64,000 nt of DNA, from the NCBI RefSeq assembly GCF_004123905.1, contig NZ_MZXW01000016.1:372001-436000 (forward strand), read 5' to 3'. Positions 18,946 to 28,265 of the stretch are shown in pieces (the first letter of the stretch is position 1; each line of letters begins with the position of its first letter). The DNA comes from Bradyrhizobium betae (GTDB taxonomy: Bacteria; Pseudomonadota; Alphaproteobacteria; Rhizobiales; Xanthobacteraceae). The position numbers were made by a program, and so were the translations under genes. The notes beneath the pieces are model-generated. The model was not told the origin of the DNA and did no database searches. It worked only from the letters and a program-made list of their open reading frames with translations.

Positions 18946-21900
18946 TCCTCGATCCCCAGGCCGCCGGCCGCGGACCATTCCTTGATCCGGGCGAGATCGT
19001 CATAGGTGCCGTAGCGGTTGGTCCACATCGGCAGGTTCAGCGAGGTGTAGGGCTGGTTCTCGTCGTCGAAGGCGCGGATCAGCGCCTCCAGCTTGGCGCG
19101 CGCTTCCGCCGCGGCCGTGTCGGGCGGTTGCGGCTCGTCGCCCTGCTTGAACTTGAGCTCGAGGATGCGTTCCTCGCCGGGTGGATTGTTGCCGCTCAGC
19201 CGGACATAGACCAGCTGACTCACGGAGGCGCCGGCGTCGATGTCGGGAAAGCCGCCCTCGCGCAGGATGGCGGCTTCCAGCGTGAGCTGCGGCGACAGAC
19301 CCATGCGGACCTGCTTGCCGGTCGGCGGCTGGCCGGTCTTGTAGTCGAGGATGGCGTAGCCGCCGCCCTGGCGCCGCTCGATGCGGTCGGCGCGGGCGGA
19401 CAGCTTGAAGCTGCGGGTACTGTCGAGCGGGATCGAAATCTCGCCGCGGGTCTCCGCCGTAATCGCTTCGATCACGTCGCGACGCGCCGTCTCCCATTCG
19501 CCGAACCAGCGCGCGATGCGCTGGAAGCGCGGCCACCACAGCGCGCGTGCCTCGGGCCGCTCCATCAGCGGCGCAAAGTATTTTTCGCCGATCGCACGCA
19601 GCACGCGGGAGGGATCGTCGGGCAGACGCGCGGCGTAAGTCTCGGTGAATTCGCCGAGCGCATCGTGGATCGCGGAGCCACGGTCTGCGGCTGACAGCGG
19701 CATGTCGACAGGATCGAGCGCATCGAGCCGCAAAATGAGCTTGGCGTAGATCGTGTAGGGATCGCGCAACCAGTCCTCGATTGCGGTCACCGACATGCTG
19801 AGCGGTCGCGTCGCGCGCGGCGGCCGCGGCTCGGGCTGCTTGACCGGCTTGACCTCGTCGGGCTGGTCCAGCGCGTCCGCGAACTGCACATATTTTTCGC
19901 CGGCGCGAATGGCCGCCTTCCAGAGATCGTCACCAGCAACGGCCTCCAGCCGGTGCAGGAAGCGCGAGGCCACCGCCGGCGCGCCGCCGGCCTTGGCGGA
20001 ATGGGTGAGGATCACCTCGCCGCCGCCGAGCAGCTGCGCAAAATCGTGCGCGGAGAGGCCGATGCGTCGTTCCGGCAGATCGAGGCCAAGCTCGTGCCGC
20101 ATCGGCCGGCTCAGCCAGGGATCGATCCGCGGCGCCGGCGGCCAGACGCCCTCGATCAGGCCACCGACGATGATGCGGTCGGCCTGCATCAGGCGCGATT
20201 CCAGTGGGCCGTAGATCTGGAGCTGCGCGCCCGGCTTGTCGCGCCGCCGCACCGCGCGGTCGCTGAATGCGGTCTGGAACACGTCGGCGTAGTCGGGCAG
20301 CGTCACCATCAAGCCGCTGGTGGTGCCGCCGCGCAGGAGGTCGTCGAAGGCACCGGCGAGCGCGAGGCCCTCGCGCTCCTCGAAGGCGAGCGGAATGCCC
20401 TGCTCGTCGCGCGACAGCTCGATCATGATCTCGCGATGCCGGTGCGCGAGCTCGGCGAAGTCGAATGGCTTTGACGATGCGAGGCTCTCGATCGGCGCCA
20501 GTGCCTTTTGCAAGCCATCGATCAGCGTCTGGATGCGATCGAGGTCTTCTGCCTTCAGCCGCGCGCGGGGCTCGGCGTGGTGGAGCGCGGAAACTTCCTT
20601 GCGCTCTAGCTTGGCTAGCTCGTCGCGAAAGCGCTTGAATTCGCGCAGCAGGCCGGCCGTGCCCGCGGGCGGGCGCGTACCGCGCAGGAGCGCGAGCTCC
20701 AGACCTTCGATCGCCGCCTTCCATGCACCCGGCGCGCGGCCGAGCCGGCACAGCGGATGCTTCAGCATCGCCAGCAGCGTCGGCGGCTCCAATCCCTTGG
20801 TCGCCGCTTCCGCGGTGAGCCGCGCAAAGACGCCGGCGGAGGTTTCCATCAGGACGTCGCCGCCGGAATCGTCAAACGCGAGATCCCATCGGGTCAGCGC
20901 GGCCATCACCCGGCGCGCCAGCGCGCGGTCCGGCGTCACCAGCGCTGCCGATTTGTCGAGATGCCGCGCCTCGCGCATGGCAATGGCGATCGCAAGCGCT
21001 TCCATTTCAGGGTTGGGCGCTTCGACGACGGCAAGGTTCGTCATGCCGCCGGAGATCTTCGCGGCGACATCCGGCTGCTTCAGCCGGTCGTGCCAGACTT
21101 CGGTCTTGGCGGACGGCCGCATCGATTCGGAGGCGAGCAGATCGCGGCCGCCGTCGGCCGGCGGCTGGAGGATCTCGACGTCGCTGCGCTTGATTCCGAA
21201 GCGATCGAGCAGCGCATGCATCGCGTATTGCGGATGGTTCGACGCCGGATGCTCCGCGAACTTGCCGAGTGAATCGCGCAACCCCCCGATGCTGCGCCAG
21301 GCGTCGTCGTCGAGATCGGTGTCGAGACCCGGCAGCACCACGGCGCCATGCGGCAGCGAGGCGACCGCATGGAGGAATTTTGCGGTGGCCGGCATCGAGC
21401 CGGTCGAGCCGGCCGCGATCACGGGGCCATGGGGATGTGCGGTCAGACGTTTTGCTTCCGCCGCAATCAGGAGGTCGCGCCGTGCCGCCGGCTCGATCCG
21501 GTTGATCTCGGCGAGATGACCGGGCCAGGCGATGCGGGCGATGCGCAAGAATTCGAGCGAGTGCTGCCAGTAACGGTCGAGCATATCCGGCACGAGGCCA
21601 TCGAGCGCGCTCCAGTCGACGCCGCGCGTGACCATGTCGTCGATCAGGCGGGCGAGATCGCCGGCAAGCGCCAGCGTCGAGGCGGGGCCGCCGACCACCA
21701 GCGGCGACAGCACCGGGCCCTTGGCCCAGGCGGCGACGAGCTGCGCCAGCGTCAGCCGCCGTTCGAGCTCGCCGAGCCTCGGTGGAATCTCGAGCGGCGT
21801 TGCGCCGGAAAATTGTTCGCCTTCCTCAGCGAAGGCGAGCTCGTCTTCGTCGATATCGCCGAGCGCGACGATGCGCGGCAGCACCACGGCGTCCGCCTTC

Positions 21901-22085
21901 ATTTCATCGAGGAAGATCTCGCGGACCACGCGCATGGCGCGCCGGGTCGGCAGGTACAGCGTGACGTCCGCCAGCCGCGCCGGCTCCTTGCGCGCCTCGA
22001 ATCCGTCGACCAGCCGGCCGTCCAGCAGGCCTGATACGATGGTGCGCAGGAACGGAACTGAGAGGGGAACGCTGAAGACGCGCAT
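18939..22085 (-). CDS. addB: Double-strand break repair protein AddB (alphaproteobacterial type)
   Basis: A 1048-aa partner of AddA with an inactive helicase-like N-terminal part and a C-terminal PD-(D/E)XK nuclease: SARADRIERRQGGGYAILDY then KTGQPPTGKQ. The conserved AAGSTGSMPATAKFL block is visible. I count only one cysteine in the whole protein (LKHPLCRLGR), so the four-cysteine iron-sulphur cluster of B. subtilis AddB cannot form. The start at 22085 gives MRVFSVPLSVPFL. It is transcribed ahead of addA with overlapping ends. Confidence 0.94.
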   Translation of the reverse strand: MRVFSVPLSVPFLRTIVSGLLDGRLVDGFEARKEPARLADVTLYLPTRRAMRVVREIFLDEMKADAVVLPRIVALGDIDEDELAFAEEGEQFSGATPLEIPPRLGELERRLTLAQLVAAWAKGPVLSPLVVGGPASTLALAGDLARLIDDMVTRGVDWSALDGLVPDMLDRYWQHSLEFLRIARIAWPGHLAEINRIEPAARRDLLIAAEAKRLTAHPHGPVIAAGSTGSMPATAKFLHAVASLPHGAVVLPGLDTDLDDDAWRSIGGLRDSLGKFAEHPASNHPQYAMHALLDRFGIKRSDVEILQPPADGGRDLLASESMRPSAKTEVWHDRLKQPDVAAKISGGMTNLAVVEAPNPEMEALAIAIAMREARHLDKSAALVTPDRALARRVMAALTRWDLAFDDSGGDVLMETSAGVFARLTAEAATKGLEPPTLLAMLKHPLCRLGRAPGAWKAAIEGLELALLRGTRPPAGTAGLLREFKRFRDELAKLERKEVSALHHAEPRARLKAEDLDRIQTLIDGLQKALAPIESLASSKPFDFAELAHRHREIMIELSRDEQGIPLAFEEREGLALAGAFDDLLRGGTTSGLMVTLPDYADVFQTAFSDRAVRRRDKPGAQLQIYGPLESRLMQADRIIVGGLIEGVWPPAPRIDPWLSRPMRHELGLDLPERRIGLSAHDFAQLLGGGEVILTHSAKAGGAPAVASRFLHRLEAVAGDDLWKAAIRAGEKYVQFADALDQPDEVKPVKQPEPRPPRATRPLSMSVTAIEDWLRDPYTIYAKLILRLDALDPVDMPLSAADRGSAIHDALGEFTETYAARLPDDPSRVLRAIGEKYFAPLMERPEARALWWPRFQRIARWFGEWETARRDVIEAITAETRGEISIPLDSTRSFKLSARADRIERRQGGGYAILDYKTGQPPTGKQVRMGLSPQLTLEAAILREGGFPDIDAGASVSQLVYVRLSGNNPPGEERILELKFKQGDEPQPPDTAAAEARAKLEALIRAFDDENQPYTSLNLPMWTNRYGTYDDLARIKEWSAAGGLGIEEW

Positions 22086-22184
22086 GGGCTGCCTGATTCG
22101 GGAATCAGGCGCCAATATAGGGAGGCGACGTCAAATGGTCATGGGGCGAGGCGGGGTCATCCCCGCTGTTCGCGGGGCCGATAG

Positions 22185-22324
22185 TCTCGTGCCCCGGACG
22201 CAGTGCAGCACGTAGTGATGCGCTGCTGAGCCGGGGCCCAGTCACTTCGGTCCGCACGCGAGGATGAAGTGGGTCCCGGCTCTGCGGCGGCACTTCGCGC
22301 CGCACCGCGTCCGGGACAAGAGAG
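22185..22324. repeat. Inverted-ended intergenic element (about 140 bp)
   Basis: It starts TCTCGTGCCCCGGACGCAGT and ends CGCGTCCGGGACAAGAGA. Internal GCCGGGGCCCAGTCAC pairs with GTGGGTCCCGGCTCTGC. It shares its ends with the 13619 element. It occupies the space between addB and the nucleotidyltransferase gene; a shorter CCCCGCTGTTCGCGGGG hairpin lies just to its left (22161-22177). Confidence 0.65.
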
Positions 22325-22330
22325 TGGCCC

Positions 22331-23053
22331 CTACGCCACGCTCTCCAGAAACGCCTCTTCCGCCGCATGCACCGCATCAGGCGTGCCGACATGCATCCAG
22401 ACGCCGTCGAGGCGCAGGCCGAACAGCCGCTCCTGCTCGTTGGCACGGTCGAACATCTTGGTCAGCGAGAACTCGCCCTGCGGCGCATCGGCGAAGATCG
22501 CAGGCGACAGGATCGCCGCGCCTGCATAGACGAACGGAACGATCTCTTTTTCCTTGCGCTTGCGCAGCGCACCGTCGGGCAGCATGCCGTAATCGCCGCG
22601 GCCGCTATAGCCGATGCTGGTCGCGGTCGGCGCCATCAGCAGCAGGATGTCCATGCGCTCGGGGTCGAAATTTTCCGCAAGCCGCGCCAGATTGGAGCGC
22701 ACGCCGTCGATCCAGAGCGTGTCGGAATTGACGTGGAAGAACGGCTCATTGCCGAGCAGCGGCAGCGCCTTGACCACGCCGCCGCCGGTGCCGAGCACCT
22801 GGTCGCGCTCGTCGGAGATGGTCACGCGCGGAAGCTGGCGCGAGGCGGTGTGATCGATGATCTGGTCCGGCAAATAGTGCACATTGACCACGGCCTCAGT
22901 CACGCCGGCATGGCCGAGCTTGTCGAGCACATGGTCGAGCAGCGGCTGTCCCGCCACCGGTACCATCGGCTTCGGCATCTTGTCCGTCAGCGGACGCATG
23001 CGCAGGCCGAACCCTGCGGCGAGCACCATGGCTTTGGTCGGCTTGACGGACAT
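22331..23053 (-). CDS. murU: Sugar-1-phosphate nucleotidyltransferase, MurU-like
   Basis: A 240-aa GT-A-fold nucleotidyltransferase. The signature is MVLAAGFGLRMRPLTDKMPK at the N-terminus, and NSDTLW binds metal. In Pseudomonas and Caulobacter relatives, MurU makes UDP-MurNAc from MurNAc-1-phosphate, the second step of the anhydro-MurNAc recycling route that bypasses de novo MurA. An AmgK-type kinase domain, the first step, is encoded two genes upstream, which supports the assignment. The start at 23053 (MSVKPTKAM) is chosen over a longer frame from 23137 that lacks conserved residues. Confidence 0.82.
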   Translation of the reverse strand: MSVKPTKAMVLAAGFGLRMRPLTDKMPKPMVPVAGQPLLDHVLDKLGHAGVTEAVVNVHYLPDQIIDHTASRQLPRVTISDERDQVLGTGGGVVKALPLLGNEPFFHVNSDTLWIDGVRSNLARLAENFDPERMDILLLMAPTATSIGYSGRGDYGMLPDGALRKRKEKEIVPFVYAGAAILSPAIFADAPQGEFSLTKMFDRANEQERLFGLRLDGVWMHVGTPDAVHAAEEAFLESVA

Positions 23054-23192
23054 CCTTTGCTTTCTCAGATTCTTCTGTCTCGAACCAATTGATTTCGCGT
23101 TTGCAGCAATCCTAGCACGGGACTCAATCAGCCGCACCGCGTCTTAACCGCCTTAATCACCTGCGGTGACGGTTGTGCGACGGGTGTTGCTG

Positions 23193-23510
23193 TCACGCCC
23201 CAACGGCTGTGGAACGCGCCTTTTTCTTCTTGTCGCCGATCTTCAGGAAATTGACTCCGATCTGGTCGCCATTGACCCAGGCCAGCTCGCAGCGCCGGTA
23301 CGCTAATCCCGTGGACGACAGCAGGAGAAAGAATTCCTTCAGATGCAGGCCTTCGACCGAACCGTCGATGGTCAGCTTGGCGCCGCTCTCGGAGACGTCC
23401 TCCATGGTGCATTCGCGCCGCCAGGTGCCGTCGATACCCATCATCTGGGCCGGTATCCCGCGCTCGAAAACAACCCGGCTGTTGCCACGCTGGTCCGTCT
23501 TGGCCGCCAT
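23193..23510 (-). CDS. PilZ-domain protein
   Basis: A single-domain protein of 105 aa. A basic N-terminal patch (RGNSR) and DVSESGAKL fit the two halves of the c-di-GMP-binding PilZ signature, followed by the beta-barrel and a Lys-rich tail (KKKKARS). The N-terminal RxxxR half is only a loose match, so c-di-GMP binding is likely but not certain. I chose the ATG at 23510 because GGAG lies 9 nt upstream; the ATG at 23537 adds 9 residues and has no such site. It sits between murU and the TsaE-AmgK gene. Confidence 0.78.
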   Translation of the reverse strand: MAAKTDQRGNSRVVFERGIPAQMMGIDGTWRRECTMEDVSESGAKLTIDGSVEGLHLKEFFLLLSSTGLAYRRCELAWVNGDQIGVNFLKIGDKKKKARSTAVGA

Positions 23511-23587
23511 CTGCCCTTGCTCCAGCCCCGTATTCATCCGGCGGCCTGCGGGCGATGATACCGATGCGATGGCTAACAGCCGGTAAA

Positions 23588-25114
23588 TCAGGTTCCGGAT
23601 TGGGGCGGCGGGACGTTGGCCAGGTACCAGTCGCGCAAATGCTCAAGCGTGGGATGCGCCAGCGAGCGCTGGAGATAGGTCCAGATCCGCGGCTGGTGGC
23701 GCAGATAATGCGGCTTACCGTCGCGGCGGTTGAGCCGGGCGAAGGTGCCGAGCAGGCGGGTGTTCCGCTGCGCCGACATGATGGCGTAGAGCTCGGCGAA
23801 GCCGGCCGGATCGAAGCCCGCGTCATCGGCGCGCCGCGCCTTGATGTAGCGCGACAGCAATGTCAGCTCGATGTTTTCGGGCACGTCGATGCGGGCGTCC
23901 TGGAGCAGCGACACCACGTCGTAGGATTTCGGTCCGAGCACGGTGTCCTGGAAATCGATCACGCCGACGCGCGCGATGCCTGCACGGTCAGCAAGCCAGA
24001 TCAGATTGGGCGAGTGGTAGTCGCGGATGATCCACGTCTTCGGTGCGGCCAGCGGTTTCTTCAGAAGCTCGCGCCACATCGCGAAAAATTCGGCGCGCTT
24101 CTCGTCGCTCAGCGGTGCGTTGCGATCGGGTAGATACCATTCCGGCATCAGTCCGATTTCGATCAGCATCGCCTCTGTGTCGAAGATGGGAATGGCGTAG
24201 CTCTGCCCGTCCAGCGGCAGCGTCTCCGGCAGCGTCTTGCCGTGCAGTACAGCGAGCACGTCGGTCGCAGCTTCGTAGCGCTCGGAAATCGGACGCGGCG
24301 GATCGCCCTCGATCACGCCTTCACTGCCGAAATCTTCGCTGATCAGAAAACCGTGGTCGAGATCGATATGGTGGATTACGGGCGCGGAGATGCCTTGCGC
24401 GCGCAGACCTTCATCGATGGCGACGAACGGCTTGACGTTCTCGGCGAGATGCACCGCGGCGCTGTAGGATTTTCCGTTGTACATCGCAGCGCCGTCGGGG
24501 CGCTGCGGAGAGTTCATGAGGATGACGATCTCGCCGTCGCGCAGCAGCCGCGCATAGGAGCGGGTCGAGGCATCGCCGGCCATGCGCTTGCGCGTGGCGT
24601 CGATATAACCGGATGCGTCGAGGAATTCGCGCAGCGCCTTCAGCCGCGCAACAGTGGCGGCGGCCTTGCCGTAACCGGTGATGTCGGCGGCGCGCGCATT
24701 CGAGCCCAGCGCCGGCCGGTGCGTCAGAATGATGTCGATGCGATCCTGCGGCATCGCCGACGGCGCCCGCTCCGGCCATTCGATCAGGACGAGCGTTGCA
24801 TCGGGCAGCGGCGACAGCCCGATCTCCTCGAGCTCACCCTCGTCCTCGACGCGGTAGAGATCGGCATGCATGACCGGAAACGGCGGCAGGTCGTAGCCTT
24901 GCACCAAGGTGAAGGTCGGGCTCGGCACTTCGAGTTCGTCGTCGCCGGCGAGGTAGCGGATCAGCGCGCGCGCGGCCGCGGTCTTGCCGGCACCGAGATC
25001 GCCGGTCAGGGTGATGACGTCGCCGGGCCCGACCAGCAGCGCGAGGTCGGCCATCAATTGCGCAGTCGCCGTCTCGTTGTGAAGCGCGACGGGGAATGTG
25101 GTGGGCGCGCTCAT
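23588..25114 (-). CDS. Fusion of TsaE ATPase and AmgK-type sugar anomeric kinase
   Basis: A 508-aa protein with two joined enzymes. Residues 1 to about 150 are TsaE, the ATPase of the tRNA t6A37 machinery: Walker A GDLGAGKTAAARAL, PSPTFTLVQGY and HADLYRVE. From about residue 175 onward it is an aminoglycoside-phosphotransferase-fold kinase: MAGDASTRSYARL, catalytic RDYHSPNLIWL and metal-binding VIDFQDTVLGPKSYD. That part matches AmgK, the MurNAc/GlcNAc anomeric kinase. No stop codon or start signal separates the halves. The ATG overlaps the divL-like stop by 4 nt, and murU lies two genes downstream. The fusion may be usual in this group, but the two activities have no known link. Confidence 0.87.
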   Translation of the reverse strand: MSAPTTFPVALHNETATAQLMADLALLVGPGDVITLTGDLGAGKTAAARALIRYLAGDDELEVPSPTFTLVQGYDLPPFPVMHADLYRVEDEGELEEIGLSPLPDATLVLIEWPERAPSAMPQDRIDIILTHRPALGSNARAADITGYGKAAATVARLKALREFLDASGYIDATRKRMAGDASTRSYARLLRDGEIVILMNSPQRPDGAAMYNGKSYSAAVHLAENVKPFVAIDEGLRAQGISAPVIHHIDLDHGFLISEDFGSEGVIEGDPPRPISERYEAATDVLAVLHGKTLPETLPLDGQSYAIPIFDTEAMLIEIGLMPEWYLPDRNAPLSDEKRAEFFAMWRELLKKPLAAPKTWIIRDYHSPNLIWLADRAGIARVGVIDFQDTVLGPKSYDVVSLLQDARIDVPENIELTLLSRYIKARRADDAGFDPAGFAELYAIMSAQRNTRLLGTFARLNRRDGKPHYLRHQPRIWTYLQRSLAHPTLEHLRDWYLANVPPPQSGT

Positions 25115-27615
25115 TCGGCGGCGTCGCGATGCGCCGCCTGGTCGGTCGGGAAGTCACAGATCACGACCGTGCCCCTGCCCACGATCGAATCCACCCGCAC
25201 CTTGCCGCCATGCAGCTCGACGAAGGAGCGCACCAGCGACAGGCCGAGCCCGGCGCCGCGGTGACGCGAGCCCTGCGAGCGGCTTTCGAACCAGTTGAAT
25301 ACCTTGTCCTTCATGTCGGCAGGTATTCCAGGTCCGGAATCTGTCACGGTGAAGACCACACTGCGTTCGGTGCGCCGCGCGCTGATGCCGACGGTGGAAT
25401 CCTGTGGAGAAAACCCGACGGCGTTGGCGAGTAGATTATACAGCACCTGTACCACGCGCTTCTCGTCGCCGACGAAGCTGCCGATATCGGGCGCAATCTC
25501 GACCTTGAGGCGGATGCGGTCGGTGGCGAGGCGATCCTGGATGCCTTCGGCGGCGAGCTCGATGGTCTTGCTGACGTCGACCGGGCCGAGTTCCAGCTTC
25601 ATCGCGCCGGCGTCGATGGTGGCGAGATCGAGGATGTTGTTGGTGAGCGCGAGCAGCGCGTTGGTCGATTTGGTGACGTAGTCGAGATATTCGGCCTGTT
25701 TCGGCGTCAGCGGCCCGGTCGAGGGATCGCTGAGGAAATGCGCGAAGCCGATGATGGTGGTCAGCGGCGAGCGCAGCTCGTAGGAGACGTGGTGGACGAA
25801 ATCCACCTTCATCTGGTCGGCGGTCTCCAGCGCCTCGTTGCGCTCGCGCAGCGCACGCTCGACGTTCTCGGTGTCGGTGATGTCCTGGAACGTCAGCATG
25901 GTGGCGCCGTCGGGCAGCGGCCGGATCATGCCGTCGAGCACGCTGCCGTCCTTGCGCTCCAGCTTCAGCGGCACGTCGGCGCGGTTCTCGATCGAGGTGA
26001 TGGCTTCGCGGATCTGCCGCCAGACCGCGGGTTCGTCGAACAGCTGATGGCACCAGCCTTCGACGGTCTGGATATGCGGCTCGTCGCGCATGGCGTCGCT
26101 CGACAGCTTCCACATCCGGACGAAGGCCGGGTTGAACAGCTGCGCCTTGCCGTTGCTGCCGAACACCGCGACGCCCTCGGCGAGGCTGTCCAGCGTCTCG
26201 CGCTGGACGCGGATCATGCGGTCGAAGCGGCGGGCCAGCTCGAGGCTCTCGGTGACGTCGTCGAACAGATAGGTGACGCCGCCTTCCGGGTTCGGCGTGG
26301 TGACGACGGAGAGCGCGCGGCCGTCGGGCAGATACCAGGTGTCCTTGGCGGCCTCGACCGCGCGATAGGCCTCATGCAGTTTTACTTTCCAGGCGCGGAA
26401 ATCCGGCTGCTCCGGCAGCTTGCGCGCCGCGCGGAGCTGGTCGAGCACGCTGGAATCGTCGGGATTGGCGTCGAGGAAGGTGCGGTCGAGGTCCCACAGC
26501 CGCCGGTAGGAATCGTTGTAGAAGGCGAGCCGGCGATGGCCGTCGAACACGGCAACGCCCGAGGAGAGCTGGTCGAGCGTGCGGCGATGGGCTTCCGCCA
26601 TCCGCACCAGCGCCGAGCTCAGCCCGTCGGCTTCGCCCGCGTCGATGGCGACGCCGACACTGCCGCTGCCGACATTGACGGCGCGCACGTCATAGATGCG
26701 CCGCTCGCCGCCGATCACGATCGGCAGCCGTGAGGTGAAATTGGCGGCATCCTTCAGCCCCCGCTCCATCGCGGTGCGGTCGGCGCTGTCGAGCAGCTCG
26801 AGCTTGCGTTCCTGGGCGTCAGTGACGCTGGCCGCTTCGGTCGCGCGCACATAGGCCGGATTGGCGAAAGTGAGTGCGCCGTTCTCGGCCTTGGCCCAGA
26901 TCGGCCAGGGTGCGGCAGCAGCAAAGCCGCGCAGCATCTCGGTTTCGTCGGAGAGCGCCTTATAGCGAAGATTGGTTTCGGCGAGGTCGCGTCGAAGTCC
27001 CGAGAGTTCTCGAATCCTGACAATGGCTTGACCGCCGATGGCGCGGCCGAGCGCTTCCAGCGTGCGACCGTTGGCGGTGGTCAGCGTCAGCTGGAACCCG
27101 TCGCCGCGGTCGCGCAACGCGTCGACGGCGTGGTCCATCTGCAGCGCGGGTTCCGGCGGCAGCCAGGTTCCGAATGCGAGTACACGCTGCGGCGTGGGGT
27201 CGCGCGGCAGCACCATTGCGATGTCGCCGGAAATCTGCGCGCGGTCGTCGCCGGCCGGCCAGGAGATCAGGATCTGCGGCTCGGCGAACAGCAGCGCGCC
27301 GTAGCGGTCGGCCTGGAGCTGCAGCTCTCCGATTCGCGCGCGCAACCGCGCCTCGCTCTTCGCCTTGCCGACGCGCGTGCGCATCAGCAGGATGGCGGCC
27401 ACGACCGAGAAGCCGAGCAGCGCGAGCGCGGTGGCGAGCACCGCGAGTTCCTGCCGGTTGAAGTCCAGCAATGTTGAAAGTGTATCGATGAGCTCGGCGG
27501 CCTCAGCCGGCGCAGCCGGCAGCAGCGCTGCGAGAGCGCCTCCCAGCAGGCCGTTGCGCGCCAACGAAGTGCACGACAACAGCGTCCGACGCATCGACAC
27601 GATCACGCCTGACAT
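25111..27615 (-). CDS. divL: DivL-like multi-PAS sensor kinase with Tyr in place of the phospho-acceptor His
   Basis: An 834-aa membrane protein. A leader/transmembrane segment is near residues 10-35 and a second (LAVLATALALLGFSVVAAIL) near 55-75; several PAS-type sensor regions follow (about 230-590), including GVAVFDGHRRLAFYNDSYRR and GVAVFGSNGKAQLFNPAF. The dimerisation box reads HHVSYELRSPLTTI, with Tyr612 (codon 25780-25782) where kinases have His. The ATPase boxes are intact: NLLANAVGFSP, DSGPGIP, NWFE and GAGLGLSLV. This matches DivL of Caulobacter, which controls CckA-CtrA rather than phosphorylating itself on His. The start at 27615 follows GGGGCAACT. Confidence 0.83.
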   Translation of the reverse strand: MSGVIVSMRRTLLSCTSLARNGLLGGALAALLPAAPAEAAELIDTLSTLLDFNRQELAVLATALALLGFSVVAAILLMRTRVGKAKSEARLRARIGELQLQADRYGALLFAEPQILISWPAGDDRAQISGDIAMVLPRDPTPQRVLAFGTWLPPEPALQMDHAVDALRDRGDGFQLTLTTANGRTLEALGRAIGGQAIVRIRELSGLRRDLAETNLRYKALSDETEMLRGFAAAAPWPIWAKAENGALTFANPAYVRATEAASVTDAQERKLELLDSADRTAMERGLKDAANFTSRLPIVIGGERRIYDVRAVNVGSGSVGVAIDAGEADGLSSALVRMAEAHRRTLDQLSSGVAVFDGHRRLAFYNDSYRRLWDLDRTFLDANPDDSSVLDQLRAARKLPEQPDFRAWKVKLHEAYRAVEAAKDTWYLPDGRALSVVTTPNPEGGVTYLFDDVTESLELARRFDRMIRVQRETLDSLAEGVAVFGSNGKAQLFNPAFVRMWKLSSDAMRDEPHIQTVEGWCHQLFDEPAVWRQIREAITSIENRADVPLKLERKDGSVLDGMIRPLPDGATMLTFQDITDTENVERALRERNEALETADQMKVDFVHHVSYELRSPLTTIIGFAHFLSDPSTGPLTPKQAEYLDYVTKSTNALLALTNNILDLATIDAGAMKLELGPVDVSKTIELAAEGIQDRLATDRIRLKVEIAPDIGSFVGDEKRVVQVLYNLLANAVGFSPQDSTVGISARRTERSVVFTVTDSGPGIPADMKDKVFNWFESRSQGSRHRGAGLGLSLVRSFVELHGGKVRVDSIVGRGTVVICDFPTDQAAHRDAAE

Positions 27616-27806
27616 AGTTGCCCCAAGACCGCACAGATTTACGCGCGACGACCCCCGTCGCGCGCGAATCAAAGGACAATACCCTCACCGCGACTCCACC
27701 GGTAAGAGTCCAGATCGTGAACGCAAAGGCAGCCCCCCAAAAATGCCCGGTGCCGGGTTCCAACCCACGTAGTTCTTCGGGATGATTCGGCTGAAGCTGT
27801 CGTGTG

Positions 27807-28265
27807 TTAGCGGCCGGTCGAGCCGAAGCCGCCGGCGCCGCGATCGGTCGCTGACAATGTCGCGACGGGAACCAGCGCGGCCTGCACCACGGGCGCGATC
27901 ACCATTTGCGCGATGCGCTCGCCGCGCTTGATCACGAACGACACCGCGCCGTGGTTGATCAGGATCACCTTGATCTCGCCGCGATAGTCCGCGTCGATCG
28001 TGCCGGGTGAGTTCAGCACGGTGACACCATGCTTGGCGGCGAGCCCCGAACGCGGCCGGATCTGCGCCTCGTGGCCGGGCGGCAGCGCGATCGCGAGGCC
28101 CGTCGGTATCAGCGCGTATTGGCCAGGCGCGAGCGTCATCGGCTCGCTCTCCGGCACCGCGGCCATCAAATCGAGGCCGGCGGCCTCCGCGGTCTGATAG
28201 GCGGGCTGCGGCAGGCCCTGGGCGTGGGCGAGCTCTTGCAGTTCGACCGTGACTTTCGTGCTCAA
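27807..28265 (-). CDS. dut: dUTP diphosphatase (dUTPase)
   Basis: A 152-aa trimeric dUTPase that keeps uracil out of DNA and makes dUMP for thymidylate synthesis. Motifs are [42 protein letters not shown] and the C-terminal [11 protein letters not shown] arm. The start is a TTG overlapping the coaBC stop by 3 nt. The coaBC-dut order is classical in proteobacteria. Confidence 0.96.
   Translation of the reverse strand: MSTKVTVELQELAHAQGLPQPAYQTAEAAGLDLMAAVPESEPMTLAPGQYALIPTGLAIALPPGHEAQIRPRSGLAAKHGVTVLNSPGTIDADYRGEIKVILINHGAVSFVIKRGERIAQMVIAPVVQAALVPVATLSATDRGAGGFGSTGR

Noticed and set aside
17047..19005. 652-codon plus-strand frame opposite addA
   Set aside because: It is the antisense shadow of addA (real helicase and nuclease motifs); composition is of the antisense type.
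27616..27806. tRNA-like T-arm sequence (GGGTTCCAACCC) near 27750
   Set aside because: No acceptor, D or anticodon arm can be folded around it.
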